A stretch of 64,000 nt of DNA from Linnemannia schmuckeri (Eukaryota > Mortierellomycota > Mortierellomycetes > Mortierellales > Mortierellaceae), in NCBI GenBank assembly GCA_029449235.1, contig JANATG010000006.1, positions 2,542,001 through 2,606,000 on the forward strand, read 5' to 3'. The notes below the pieces were generated by a model. The model did no database searches. It saw nothing but the letters and a program-made list of their open reading frames with translations, and was not told the DNA's origin. Of the stretch, positions 24,706 through 38,000 are shown piece by piece. The stretch's first letter is position 1, and each line of letters begins with the position of its first letter. The translations under genes and the position numbers were made by a program.

Positions 24706-26342
24706 ATGACAGGACCAGAAGCAGGAACACAGGCACCACGGATCAGGGATGCCGCATCCATCAAAATGCGTCTTGAAGAAGAAATAGTCTCACTCATCAC
24801 CGAGACCCAGGGTATGTCGCCACCCTCGTTGTAGCGATCCCGAACCCCTCTTTAAGGTGCCACCAAAGTTACTATTTTCCAACACTCGGTTACTGACTTT
24901 TTTTCTTCCTGCGCTCAATTGTCATCTCTGATGACACGTAGAATTCAATATCTCAACGGTGGAGCGGATAGAGATCCCAACAGCACTTCAATTCCATCGT
25001 TACGTCGCCGCAAACCGACCTGTCATCATCTCCCTCCCCCCATCCGCCACAACTATTCACCCTTCAGAATCCACTGCCTCCGCCTCCTCTTCTTCAACCT
25101 CACCACAACGACTGGAACCCACCGCAGAGGAAAAGGCATGGGCCTGGCCGGCGTTCACAAAATGGACTAACGACTACCTCGTCAAGACTCTGGGCTCCAA
25201 AGAGATCACGGTTGCATGTACGCCCAACGGTTGGGCAGATGCGGTGGTCGACGACAAGTACTTCGCGATGCCCTGTGAGAAAAAGATGACGTTTGAGCAG
25301 TTCCTAGATGGCATGCCGATCAGGACTCGACACAGGAAGACACAGGCTTCCGGTCATGCTGGACAAGGCGACGATGAAGCTTTGAACAATGGGATTCAGG
25401 ATCTGGGACTGAACGGTAATGGTGTTGGTGATGGTCGAGGATCGGCAGCACCAGTGGATCCGTACCAGGAAGTTCGGTATATTCAACTGCAGAACGGGAA
25501 CTTGATGACAGAGTATGAGGAGCTTCTGGAGGATGTGCCGGCGCAGATCCCGTTTATTAGTGAGGCGTTGGGCAAGGAGCCGGATGCGGTCAACTTTTGG
25601 TATGGCGATGAGCGTAGCACGACGTCTTTGCATAAAGGTATGTCACTTTGAAATGATTCTTCTATGTGGATGCGACACGCGGCAAGAGCAGGTCGATTGT
25701 TTAGAAAACTAACTAGGGGTATCATGCTGGCTGATACTGTTTTAGATCATTACGAGAACATGTACGCGGTCATCACGGGAAGGAAAATCTTTACGTTGAT
25801 CCCTCCGACGGAGCAGTTCTGCCTGCATGGTAAGCGGAAGTGTCTCATAACCAAATTAATTCTTATTTATTAGAGGTTACTCAGACTCTACCCGTTCTAA
25901 TCCTATGACACGCATCGTTATGATAGAGAAACAATACATCGCGGCGACATACGTGGACACCACTGAGTCAACAGCGTCTTCATCCTCAACACCCGCACCC
26001 ACCCCACGCTACAAACTCGAGCCCATGGACCCACTCGTACTTACAAAATGGATCGCTCTCAACCCATCTCACGAACCAGAGGAAGAAATATTCGAAAAAT
26101 ACCCTCGCTACCAGATGTGCCAACCGTTCAAGGTTGTAGTCAACCCAGGAGAGATGCTGTACTTGCCAGCCATGTGGTACCATCAAGTCGAGCAGGAGCC
26201 CGACCATGAGGGCAAATGTATTGCGGTGAATTGGTGGTATGATATGGGCTTTGAGGGCGATCGATTCTCAAATGCTGCTTTCATGACTAATCTGTTGAAG
26301 CTTGTCGATGAGATTGAAGGCGATCGCTCTGACCATCATTAA
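24706..26342 (+). CDS. JMJD7-like JmjC-domain protein (candidate 2-oxoglutarate-dependent lysyl hydroxylase)
   Basis: Four exons (24706-24811, 24942-25637, 25746-25829, 25927-26342), 433 residues. JmjC hydroxylases use Fe(II) and 2-oxoglutarate. The Fe site is HKD in LHKDHYENMYAV, with the distal His in MWYHQVEQ; NFWYGDERSTTSLHKD and VITGRKIFTLIPP are typical of the JMJD7 group. Human JMJD7 hydroxylates TRAF-family GTPases DRG1/2; that substrate is only a guess here. The N-terminus (IKMRLEEEIVSLITE, then RPVIIS) also fits. A Gly/Asn/Asp-rich insertion of about 50 residues separates the FEQFLDGM segment from the VRYIQLQNGNL segment and makes the protein longer than animal homologues. Convergent with the phenylalanine hydroxylase gene, 126 bases apart. 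Confidence 0.85.
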
Positions 26343-26468
26343 AGAAAGCGAAAAAAAAGGCATTATTACAAAACTATGATTTTCATTTGAGTTTACTTAC
26401 AAAAATTGACTATGTACAAAAAGAAGGAATTTACGCTACTGCTCAAAGATAAAACACTAGTTCCGCGC

Positions 26469-28282
26469 TTACGCCAACTTGCCAAGGGCGTCGACGAGGG
26501 TCAGCATATCAGTCTTGATGGACTGCGCGTATCGCAGGACTTTGTCCTTCGAATTCAGAATCTCAATGCTCTCAGTATAAGCATTATAACGGACCGAGAA
26601 GGGTCTCGATAGCGAGTTGGCAAACTCTCGGACACGCATCTGGGCATCCTTGAAGGACTCGGCAACAAAGTACACAGGCTGGTACTCTGTGATGGGATAC
26701 TTTTGTTGGGCAACCTTGGAGGGCTCAAAGGGTCGGACCTCAGGCTTGTCACTGAGACAGTATTCTAACTCACCAAAGGATGACAAAAGCCCTGCACCAT
26801 AGGCACGAAGCTGATCCCCCTGTCGACAGATTCCAAACTCGACCGTGAACCAGTAGATGGTCGCCAGCCGCTCAATATCTTCATCACTAGCCCCCAACGA
26901 TGCCAATCCAATCTCTTGCGAAAAGTCTGCAAAGTCCGGGTTAGCGAAGAGGGGGACATGTCCCAAAAGCTCATGGCAGACGTCAGGTTCGGGAGTGTAG
27001 AGCGGCTTGGAGTGGTGACGGATGTATTGGGTCGAGTGGAAGACTCGGAAGGCCAAGCCGTTCAAAAAGTCGCGGCTGGTCAAGAGACCCATAACAGGGC
27101 GCAAGGTGAATCCGGTGCAATCCTTGAGGAATTTGGACACTCCGTCGAGTTGGGGGATGTTGTCGGGACCATAACCGCAATTCTGGATCAAGAGTGGGAA
27201 CACGTATTGGTGCTCCCTACAGGCGTAATTGGGGAACATGGTGATAAGCTTGTTGAACACCGTCGTCCAGGTTTCCTTCTCGACCGCTGTGTACTCGACA
27301 TGAGGGATGGGCTGGCCCCTAAATATATATAAGATCCAAATACAAACAAATGGTGTTAGGGGTCATTTATGCCCAGTCTCAGGGGTACATGGAGAACGCT
27401 TTTTTCATCTTCCTTTCCTCCTTTTTCTTTAAGCATCCTATCTTCTTCCCTTTCTCCCTCGTTTTTCTCTCCCCTCTCTCATCTCTCCAATCTTTTCAGG
27501 ATAACTTACGTTTTGTAAGTCTTTGCGATTTTGGTGATCTCTGAGCGACGAGCACGGTAGACTGCATCCTTGGCACCAGGGTGGTCTGCATCAAGTTCCT
27601 CTCCCATCTCAAGGACCTTGTCTGCAAAGGTGTCCAAGTCGACCATCTTGCGAGGAAACCAGGGCGTCGAGTCTGGGATGTCAGCTACTCAGTCGAACGG
27701 CAAAAGGGGGAAGTAAAGGAGATAACAAAAAGGTAAGCAGAGAGGATTAGCACTGTTTGGCCTTAAATCTCATAAACTGAGCAAAAGGTGATAGAGCGTG
27801 TGAGAGCTACGTGTGTATTACTTGAAGAGGCTGTGCCAGCGACACCGCCGGTACCGACAACATGGACTTGCTTCGAGATGGCCTCAAGGGACTTTGAGAC
27901 TTCATGAACTTGCTGTGAGCTCGCAGCATCAAAGTCAACAAAGAACTCGTAATCAAACTCTGATGTCCTGCTCGGGCGACTACATTGTAGATATAAAGAG
28001 AGTATGTTATTAAACAAAAATGTATGGTTAACGAGACCCAAAAAAGAGACGATGTGTCTTGGCAAGCTTCGTATAAAGTAGAATGTAACAGAGAGAGAGA
28101 GGAGAGAAGAGGACTTACGACTCGATGCGGGAAAGGGAGATGTTCATGGCTTTGATGGCGGCGAGACACTCGTCGAGGGCGCCAACCCTGTCGGTGATAG
28201 TAAAGTGGATAGTTGTCTTTCCGGGCACGATAGTGGCATCGGTGCACTTGTGCAGGTGTGGTGCAGATGATGAAGTGGACAT
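26469..28282 (-). CDS. PAH: Phenylalanine-4-hydroxylase (tetrahydropterin-dependent)
   Basis: Four exons on minus: 28282-28119, 27979-27822, 27684-27510, 27318-26469, giving 448 residues. It converts phenylalanine to tyrosine with O2, Fe(II) and tetrahydropterin. The N-terminal ACT regulatory domain ([13 protein letters not shown], then the IESRPS signature across the first intron) precedes the catalytic domain: [23 protein letters not shown], then [10 protein letters not shown] with His281/His286 and YWFTVEFG with Glu326 as iron ligands. These lie four residues off the human positions 285/290/330. The C-terminal helix is retained. Most fungi lack this enzyme; it has been described from Mortierella alpina, which supports the proposed host group. 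No sign of bacterial transfer: introns and ACT domain are of eukaryotic type. Confidence 0.93.
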
Positions 28283-29621
28283 GTTTGGCTGTTTTATTGG
28301 AAGGTGTTGCTGAGTGTATGAGTGTGTGGCTGCTGGTATTGTGTGTTTTGTTGGGGAATGAAGAGGAGAGGAAGAAGAGAAGAAGCGAAAAGGACAAAAA
28401 AAAAAGAGGATGGAAATAAAAAAAAAAATTAGACCAAACAACCTTCCCACGCGCATTGAGCGCAGTGAGGGAAGACAATTCGTTACGTGTGGGTGACAAC
28501 TAAAAAAATGTCCCCGTGCGCGCAATGAGAAACAGCAGTGGGGCGAAAGAGGACAAGAGAAAGAAGGGAGAAGCACAAGTTCCCTCGTTGGCGCCATTGG
28601 CTAGCTGCATAAATAAACCAATTCTGCCCCTACCTTCCTTCTCTCCAACCAAAGCCCTCTCTCTGATTGAAAAACAAGTGTTCTATTCTTGACTGCTGCT
28701 CGCCTCTTACTGCCTTGCACCCCATTCTTTTTTTTTGTGATTTAACTTACAGGTCGATTCCAACCTCATTCATTTTTTGACGCACCACCTTTCTCCTTTG
28801 CCAACGTCTGAAGACAACTCTTTACCCTCGTCATATCCAATACTTTCTCCATATCGCTCTTTTTTTTATGTAATAGCTTATGACATTTTCTTCGATCTGC
28901 ATGTTCCATCTGCAGGTAACATTGGAAACATCTACCCAAAGAGGATGTCGACGATCAATTTTGCAAATGTCGCCAAAGTATATATGCGCTGATTTTGAAT
29001 TAGAAAAGAGAATAAAGAGAGAGTGCCAACGTCAGTTATCTGGGACGTAATGCCATGCGATGGCTCTCCATCACTCACAACCTCCGAAAAGACTGCAAGG
29101 ATAAAGAGACACCCGGCAAAGTTGTCGGGATCATCAACCGTTGATATGTATGATTATTATCATTACAGTCTTAGGTTAAATACTAAGACTAAGGAGCCAA
29201 ACCGAGGCCACGGGGCCACTCTTACTTTATACCTCCGTGACTTGCACTTCTGACAGCTCTCAGGTCTTAGAATGAATACTACCGTCGATCTGCTGTCTGT
29301 CCGCCATGGGGATAATGAAACGGAGTTTTGATTGTTGTTTTGTGGATTTCGCTTGTTGACACATTGTGCGATGCTGAAGTAGACAGTCACAGCCCTTTTC
29401 TATTGTGCCATGCAAGCAGGTCTTTGTTTGTTCGAACTGCTATGCCATCACCACACCCACGCTGGGATGGTGCACGCAACCACATCTCCTTTAGTTTTCT
29501 CTCCACCTCCTCCTTTTTTTCTCCACTTCCTCTTTCTTGACCGCTCTTCCCTTCAACACCCTTTTTGAACATCAACTGGACTCATCCCCCTTCAGTCTCG
29601 AACTGTCATTAACCTCGCAAA
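28283..29621. other. Divergent intergenic region between PAH and Dicer genes
   Basis: About 1.3 kb. The PAH-proximal part is C/T-rich on the minus strand, a probable leader. A CATAAATAAA element near 28610 is TATA-like on plus, but no convincing reading frame starts before the Dicer ATG at 29622. A long Dicer leader with an intron is possible (a CTTACAG near 28746 could be an acceptor). Nothing else recognised. Confidence 0.4.
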
Positions 29622-32600
29622 ATGACTTCAACCGCAGCCTACGACTTGTTGCAGTGGGAAGGAGTCGACGACCTCCTCGGTTCTGTCGCTACACCTTCGC
29701 AACTTTTGCCTTCCAACCCTTCACCAAAACTCTCAACACCTACACAACCAACCAACGTCGCTTCAGCAACACAACCTCAGCAGGGCCACTTTTCGCTCTT
29801 GGAGGATGACCCTCTTCCTATCCTCGACCAGCCTGTGCTCTCTATGGCATCCACATTACCTTTGCCCCTGATACCCATGCAGACATTGTCGCTGTCTCCT
29901 CGATTCGGCACAAGCTTCCGACCCGTCTCGTCTTTTTCGTCCGCTTCTTCAACCGCTTCGTCTTCCACTGTTTCGGAATCTTCGCGCGAAGTCAAGGTGC
30001 CCTCTGTTAAGCAGGATCCTTTCCTAGTTCCACGCCAGTATCAAACCGAGTTATTCCACAAGGCTGAAGCTGGAAATGTGATTGCGGTTATGGACACAGG
30101 TTCAGGAAAGACACTGGTGGCAGTAATGCTCATCCGCGAGATGCTTCGACGCGAGAAGGAGGCTCAGCGTGGTCCAAAAGAGGTAACGACGCCATTCCAA
30201 TAGGCTCACTGATAATTTAGTCCGCAGGACTACATTATTCTCTCAGTAATCATTGTCAAGCGTTGCATAACTATAACCAATAAGGCTGAACTTGTTGCTC
30301 TCTTACTTCATCCTCTTTGTCACTGCCATAGCGCAAGCTTAGCTTCTTTATTGTCAATAATGTGCCTCTGGTCTTCCAGCAAGCTGCTGTTATCCGAGCC
30401 AACTGCGATGCCGAAGTCACGATGCTGTGCGGTGCCATGGACACTAAAAAGTTCTCGGACGAGCTATGGGGTGAAACATATAAGAAGGTCGATGTCGTGG
30501 TCGTGACAGCTCAGATTCTCCTCGATCTTTTCCGCCATGGCTTTGTCCAGATGTCAAGGGTACGTGCACAACTCGTTCTTCCTTTTGTTCGCAACAGTTG
30601 GCTGACGTAGATGGCTTCGACCCAGCCTGATTGATGATTAACATTTTGATTGCCCACTGGATCAATTAAAGGTCAATCTACTGATTTTCGACGAGTGTCA
30701 CCATGCCCGTAAGGACCACCCGTTCTGCTGCATCATGAAAGAGTTCTATCATGTCCATGAGCTGGACCACAGTCAGCGACCCAAAGTGTTTGGTATGACC
30801 GCCTCGCCCTCCTCTGACATTGGATCTAAGCTTTATCATACAGCAAGGTATGGCAAATATTGTATTGTAAGCATTCTGTTATTACCAATCGAAACAAATA
30901 TTACGCGTGAAATTAATCACAATCCATCACCTTTACTACACCCTTGTCAACGATAGTGAACTAGAGAACTTGATGGACGCAAAAGTGTTTACAGTGGACC
31001 AGGAAGAGGTCAAACAGTTTGTTGAGAGGCCCTTGGAGTTTGTGGTACAATACAACCCGGCGCCTGGTTATCGTACCACCAAGCTCACCAGCGTCTTGAG
31101 GTCAAAGTGCTTCATGATCCCAAGGCTGAACTCGATCTTCGAGAGCGTCCAGTTCAACCTCAGCCATCTCGGTTCCTGGTGCGTCGACTCACTGTGGCGG
31201 ATCAACGTCGAGAATATGGTCAGAAGGGATGGAGGAATCAAGCAGCTTCCCGAGGAGATCAGGATGGCCTACGATGTCGTCAAGGCCTGGACATTCCCAA
31301 CTCCGACAGTTGATATCAAGCAGATGTCGCCCAAAGTCATGAAGCTCATCCAGATCCTCCGAGTTGCGGGTAAGAGCTGGACCGAGGACTTTTGTGGTAT
31401 TATTTTTGTGCAGCGAAGGGATACTGCGATCGCGCTCTGTCTGTTACTTCAGGAACTTGAGGAGTTTCGCGAGATTTTCCGGGTCCAAGTGCTGGCCGGT
31501 CATAGCGATGAGTCTGACAGTGTTTTGAAGATGAAGTTTCAGGAACAGAACGACATCATCTCCAACTTTCGAAGCAAAGTCTATAACTTGCTGGTATCCA
31601 CCAGTGTTGCGGAGGAGGGCCTAGATATCCAACCTTGCAATGTCGTCATCAGGTACTATTTTCGTTCACGGTCATCGATACCCGTTTAGTGATTTTTGTA
31701 CTGCAGTCTTGACTTACATTTAATTTCATTCTTTCGAGTCGTTAGGTTCGACCCGGTGACCACGACGATCAGCTACATCCAGTCTCGAGGAAGAGCCCGC
31801 CAAAAGAACTCGCGTTATATCATGATGATGGAGTACGATAATCGTGGTGAAGAGGCTGCGTTGGAAAAGATCCAGATCGGAGAGAAGAGTATGCGTGATT
31901 GGTGTCACAGCCTGGACTCGGAGCGACTAATGCGAAAACCAGCGAGTATCGACGAGGATGAGGGAACAGAGCTGATGGACATGCTGACTCCGTCTCAGTC
32001 GTACAGAGTCCCTACCACTGGTGCACTGCTTACTTTGGACTCGGCCATCCCACTGCTGCACTACTACTGCAGCTCCTTGACAGGAGATGAGTTTTGCTCG
32101 TTGCGGCCCGAGTTTTCTGTTACCGCCAACGGGTCATCTGGATTTATTTGCGACCTCACCTTGCCTCCAAATGCTCCTGTCCGGATCGTCCAGTCAGACC
32201 GCACTTCAACCAAGCAGATGGCGCGAAAGTCGGCAGCTTTTAAGGCCTGTGAGTTGCTCCACTCTCTTAAGGCTCTTAACGACAACCTGTTACCGGTGGT
32301 GGTCGAGGAGGTCATTGGAGACTCTCCAGTTCAATCTGGGCCTGTAGAGGTTATCGAGAAGAACCGAGTCTACCCTTACTCTTGTCCTGAGATCTGGAAG
32401 CAGGACTCGATGGACACTGAAGCCCCGGTCACCCTTCACAAATGTGTCATTGAGATGGATGAACGTGATGTTGAGCGTCTGGGAGGCAAGCACCGGTTCC
32501 GCCTGATGTGTATTTTGACCCGTCAACCCCTACCAAATGCGATTGCACCGATCCGTCTTTATCTTGAAGGAGCTGGCAGGCTGGTGAACATCAAAAGTCA

Positions 32601-34950
32601 CCTTGACCCTGTTACTGTAGAGAAAGAGCAGCTCCTGCACTTTCAAAAGTACACTCTGCTGTTGTTCCAACGGATGTGCCGCAAGAGCTTTGAGTGCTCC
32701 TTGGAGAGCATGCCTTATTTTGTTGTGCCACTCTGTATACGGAACACGTCGTTGAGAGTGAATGCGACTTTGGCCGAGGCTGATTTAGACATTTCTTGGG
32801 AGGACGTCAAGTCTGGCCAGAAGATGCAACCTGATCCAGTGCCTATTCCAGAGACAGAGGACGAGCAGGTGTTGCAGACCACACTTCTGGCGCTCCGCAA
32901 GGATCCAACCCGAGAGTTCTTCTTCAAGAAGATTGTCACAGATTACAAGATGCAGGATTTGATGCCGCCCGATGCTTTCCGCCAGGAACTCGCAGCGTGG
33001 GACGAATCTCTCATCAAGATCAGGAACCATACCAAGCGATTAGCTGCAAAGGCTACCGCGGTTACTTCATCATCGCTCGAACCATCCACTACCACCACAT
33101 CACCTTCTAGCCCTTCGCTGTCTGATCCAGTAACTGAAGAAATTACGACACCAGCTCCAGCTCCGGCCCCACGGACCTTTGCAGCTTACTTCAAGTGGAA
33201 GTTCCAGGTAGATTGTGAAGACGGCGACAAGATTCTAATGGTTGATCGAGTGCGCAAGATGAGGAACCATCTACAACCCGCAGTTCGTGAGGAGGAGGCC
33301 AAAGAGGAGGCCGGAGCGATGATGATGCCACTGAAGGCGTGCATCCGAGGCACTGTCAAGGCTGACATACTGAGGATGGCGCAATTGGTCCCCTCGATCC
33401 TCTTCAGTTTAGACCAAACTCTGCTGGTCTACGAGGCGCGCGACTTGATTGGACTTAGGCAGATCCGCCTGGACTACTTGCAAGAAGCCTTCACCACCTC
33501 GTCGTCGAACCGTGATTACCAGTACGAACGTCTCGAGTTGCTAGGAGATTCGTTCCTGAAATTTTCCAGCACGATCAGGCTCTACATTGTCAATCCTGCC
33601 AAGGATGAAGGCCAGCTTCATGCAAGTCGTATTCGCATAATTTCGAACAAGGCCCTTCTGGATCACGCGACCAGCCTGGAGCTGTATCGGTTCATCAGCA
33701 GTACGCCCTTCCATCGCAAGTCCTGGAGACCGCCTTATTTTACGGTCGACAAGAGAGAGTGGGAGAGTGTTCAAAAACATCAGCTCTCTAACAAGACTTT
33801 GGCCGATGTGATTGAGGCCACTTTGGGGGCGGCGTTCTTGAGCGGCGGGTATACGGTGGCGTTTCAGGCGGCCAAGGCTCTCCGGATTCCGTTTGATGAG
33901 TTTGCGACATGGGGGGATTTTGGGAGGGTCTTCTTGGAAGCCAAGGCGGCTAAGGAGGCTTCGCGGAGAGGTGAGGAAGGATTGGCTTCGTCGTTGTTGA
34001 TGTCGACGCCGCTGTCAATGGCCAACCTAGCGGCGATTCAAGAGGTCCAAAAAATCCTGGGATACGAGTTCAAGGACCCGTCGTTGTTTTTTGAAGCCAT
34101 GACGCACGCCTCACACATCCGCGCGGACGCGGTCTGTTACCAGCGATTGGAGTTCCTAGGTGATGCGGTGCTGGATTTCCAGGTCATTCGGTACTATTAC
34201 GAAAAGTATTATGATGCCCCACCCGGAGCGATTACGCTAATCAAGGACGCGTCTGTCAACAATGGGATCCTGGGCGCCATCTCACTCAAGTGGGGACTTC
34301 AAAAGTTCTTGAACCATTACTCACCATCGTTGATTGGTGCCATTTCTCGAGCGATGGTCAGTTTGGAGGAGCGGGCGAGTAAGTCCCCGACGGGGGAGTT
34401 GGAGAAGGAATACTGGGTGGATATCTGCATGCCTAAGGTGTTGGGAGATCTAGTTGAGTCTACTCTTGGGGCGGTCTTTGTCGATAGTGGGTTTAACTTT
34501 GAGCTCATCACGGATCTCTTCCGTAGGTTGATCATGCCCTTTTTGGACAAGCATGTCAATTTCGAGGGGATGGTTCTCCACCCGAACAAGGTCCTCCTCG
34601 AATCCCTCCAGCACCAAGGCTGCAGCAACTTCAAGTTTGAAACCGAGACCACTGAGAAGGTCAGTAGTTCTGAGAAGCTATTGAAGAAACTGGGGTTGGG
34701 GATGCGGTCGTCGAATGGGTCGAGAAATCATGATGATGGTGAACCTGTGCTCAAGTGTCACTTCAAGATCCATGAGCGAACCATGGCCACGGCGGTGGGG
34801 AAACATATGGAGGATTTGCGGAAGGAGGTGTCTTTGGCGACGTTGGCGATTCTGAAGAAGGAGCCTGAGTTGATGGTGACACTTTGTACATGTCCTAAGA
34901 AGCGGGGTGCGCGACATGTTTCGATGTTGGATCGATACCGGCAGGAGTAG
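29622..34950 (+). CDS. Dicer-like ribonuclease III
   Basis: Five exons (29622-30182, 30332-30559, 30672-30847, 30957-31652, 31746-34950), 1621 residues. It cuts double-stranded RNA into small RNAs for silencing. Order of parts: Ser/Thr/Pro-rich N-terminus; DExD/H helicase with [36 protein letters not shown] and QSRGRARQ; a Dicer dimerisation (DUF283) domain at about 640-740 ([17 protein letters not shown]); a middle segment with no PAZ that I can recognise; RNase IIIa near 1130-1280 ([25 protein letters not shown]); RNase IIIb near 1330-1490 ([25 protein letters not shown]); and a C-terminal dsRNA-binding domain at about 1505-1600. All acidic catalytic residues appear present. The start is the first ATG after a C/T-rich leader. 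Convergent with the F-box gene, 130 bases apart. Confidence 0.93.
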
Positions 34951-35080
34951 ACACTCTTTGCATTTTCTTTTGTTTATTTCTCATTTATGATTTTATTTTA
35001 TTTTTCTTCATGAATGCATTTGAATAATATAAAAAAACGTCTTTCCACGCAACATCTGAAAGTACCATGTTTTCCCACTA

Positions 35081-38000
35081 CTAGTACCCAAACTGCTTCC
35101 AGTACGCGCCACATTCCCTTCTACTACCACTGCTGCATACCAACTCAACTTTTGGCCACGCCGTCTTGATCCACTTTTTCTCCTCTGATTCCTCCCAAAA
35201 CTCACCCGCGATCCGCATTCCTGACACTTCCAACATCCTCAACTCCTTCAACCCACCCATCAACTCCAACCCGCTCGCAAGCGTCATCGACAGACATTCG
35301 TCCTGGAACCCGGCCTGGACGAATGTCGTCGAATAGTACTGCCCTTCTCGTTCTCGTTCTGCACGGAGAAATTTGTCAATATCGTAACGGCTCTTATCCG
35401 TATAGAAACAGTCGCTCCCGAGGGACAGGTACTTGAGTTTGTAGAGTCGGCCTAACTGAGTATAGACTTGGCGTTGGATTCTGTAGCTATCCTCGAGGGT
35501 GTAAAGCGTATCCGAGTGAAGTGGATGATCTGTGAGTGGTCGGCCGTTTGTCCGAGTCTTGACGTCCGGTCGTGGGATCCCTGTGATCTTGCACCTGAAC
35601 TCTTCAAGCGCCAAACACGCCCAGTTCTCGTTCTTCAAGTTCCTCCTCCCCCCAGGACCACCGCCAAAAACCTCCTCCACTTTCAGCTCAACATCCTTCT
35701 CCTCCGTCCGATCCCCTACGAGCCCGACAAACCGGACCAAATTCGAAGCTGTACACAGTAACTCTTGAACATGATGCGATTGGAAACTGGGCCCCGAATT
35801 CCCAAACCGGATCGTCTCCAATGTCGATGCAGCGTGTTCAAGGATCGCGTAGACGGATTCTAGACCCAAGATGTTGTTTTCCGATTTGAAAATTAGGGTT
35901 CTCCAACCTCGGGCACTGGCCTTGGCGAGCATCCATGCGAGGTGATTATCGGAGATGGACCCTTCGACGATGAGATCGACCAGATTTGGGCACCCGTCCC
36001 GGAGCGTCTGTGGAAGGCTATTATTGTTGTTGCTGTTGTTGTCGTCGCAGCTGGAGGGAAAGAAAGTTGGTACGGTAGAGTCACCGAATGCGATCCAGAG
36101 AGTTCTGAGCATCGGGATTCGATTGAGCAGTAGGTACGAGAGTGAATCCTGAAGAGGGCCCAAAAGAGTCAGCATTTCAAGAGAATCCAGGATCGGAAGA
36201 TCCAATGGGCGGATGGATGTCGCCGACACTGCCGTTTCACTGCCATTACCGCTGCCACTACCACCACCGCCGCTGCTGCTGCTGATACTAATTCTGTTAG
36301 TGTTATAACGACCATTATGAGAACGTCGATCCATATACTGCCTAAAACGCCCTCGATGCGTCAGCGGCAGTCCCCCATGATGCAATATCAACCTCTTCAC
36401 ACTCCTCGGAACCGCGCCTAAAATCCCCGCAACTGTTGCCTCCACCCCCTCTCCAAGAGCCGCAGAACTTGCCGCCGTCTCATCTTTAAAGAAATCGCAC
36501 AAGAACTGTACCCCTTTGATCGAAAGCGTGTCCAGTTTTGGATTCTGTCGAAGGAGCCAGATGAGGGCGGCTTTGGACCGGACAGGGCTGTCGCCAGAAC
36601 TGAGGCATGCAAGCGGGTATTGTTTAAAATCGCGAACTCCCGGACCGTAGACGTCTGTAAAAGACATTGTTTTCGTGGTGGAACCGGATCCGAATACGAA
36701 TGGTTGACTGTTATTGGTGGAGGTGGAGGTTGTGGTGATGATACCGCCGAAAGATGGTGTTGGAGTGAATGGCTTTGTGAACTGTACTGGTGCTGTTGAT
36801 AATCTTCTCACAGTTGTTGCAGGGGTGGGTGCTGTTACTGCCAAATGACTGAAAGATCCAAATCCTGAAAACGCATTCGTTGGCGTCAAAGACTCTGCTG
36901 CTGCTGCTGCTGCTGCCGCCGCCGCTGTCGGTGATATTGCTGTTGTTGGCGGTGTTGAATCGCTGATGGTAGCGGCAGTGGCAATTCCCTGTTGATCTAG
37001 TCCAGTTCCTACTCCAGGATCGCTCTCGACTGAAGTTGGCATTGTTGGAAGAAGGGTCGGCGCAAGTACCGGCTGCATTGTCTTGGAAGCACTAAGTCCA
37101 ATATTCATTGAAGCAGAAGTCGACGAGTTCGGGGTAGAGGGTGTACTGGCGGGAGTGACTCCGAAGAAAAGGTTCAATGATCCTGGTGCTCCGGCTGCTG
37201 TGCTGTTTGATCCTAGGCTGAATGCTTCAGAGTTTTCTGTTGTTACGAATATCGATCCTGTCGTGGTAGAGGTTGAGGTTGAGATTGAGGAAGTGCTCTC
37301 TTGTGTCGCCGAACCATTTCCAAATGCAAATTCAGGAGTGACTACGCCACTAGTGGTGCTACCGGTATTATTCTTGAATCTCAGACCTGCTCCAAAAGGC
37401 TGACCAAACCCTCCTACACCAAAATCTCTGCTAAATGCAACGCCTTCCCCAATTGCAACGCCTCCACCAATAGATCGTCCAGAGAATCCTCCTGAGTGTT
37501 TCTTCCTCCTAAACGCTGTCTTTTCCCCTCCAAATGCAATAGCTGAAGAGAAAAATGCGTTCAGGTCCTGCGTCGGTGTCGGGACCTTCGGATTCGCCTC
37601 GGACTCGACAATCAATTCCCTCAACTCTGTACACCCTGTCATGGTACTGGAGCCATTCAACCCACCCGTGATCCTATTGAGCACCCACAAGAGATCGATA
37701 ACGCTATGATACTTTGTTGACAAGGACCGGACTAGATGCCCATTTCTGTCTAGTGCCCCCGCATCGACACTAGCGCAGAACCGGTAGAACCATATGTCTG
37801 CCAGGGGATAGCCCCAATTGTACGATTGGGAAGGGTAGGGTTTGATGGTTCTCCAGAGGTGGGGGGAGAAGAGAGTGAACCAGGTTTGTGAGACGAGGAC
37901 GCAGACTGTTAAGTCATGGTGTGAAAGGTGGGTTGCGATGTGGGCGAGGAGTTCTGGGGGCAGGAGAAGGATGTGTTTTGGTTTTTGTTGTTGTTGAGGA

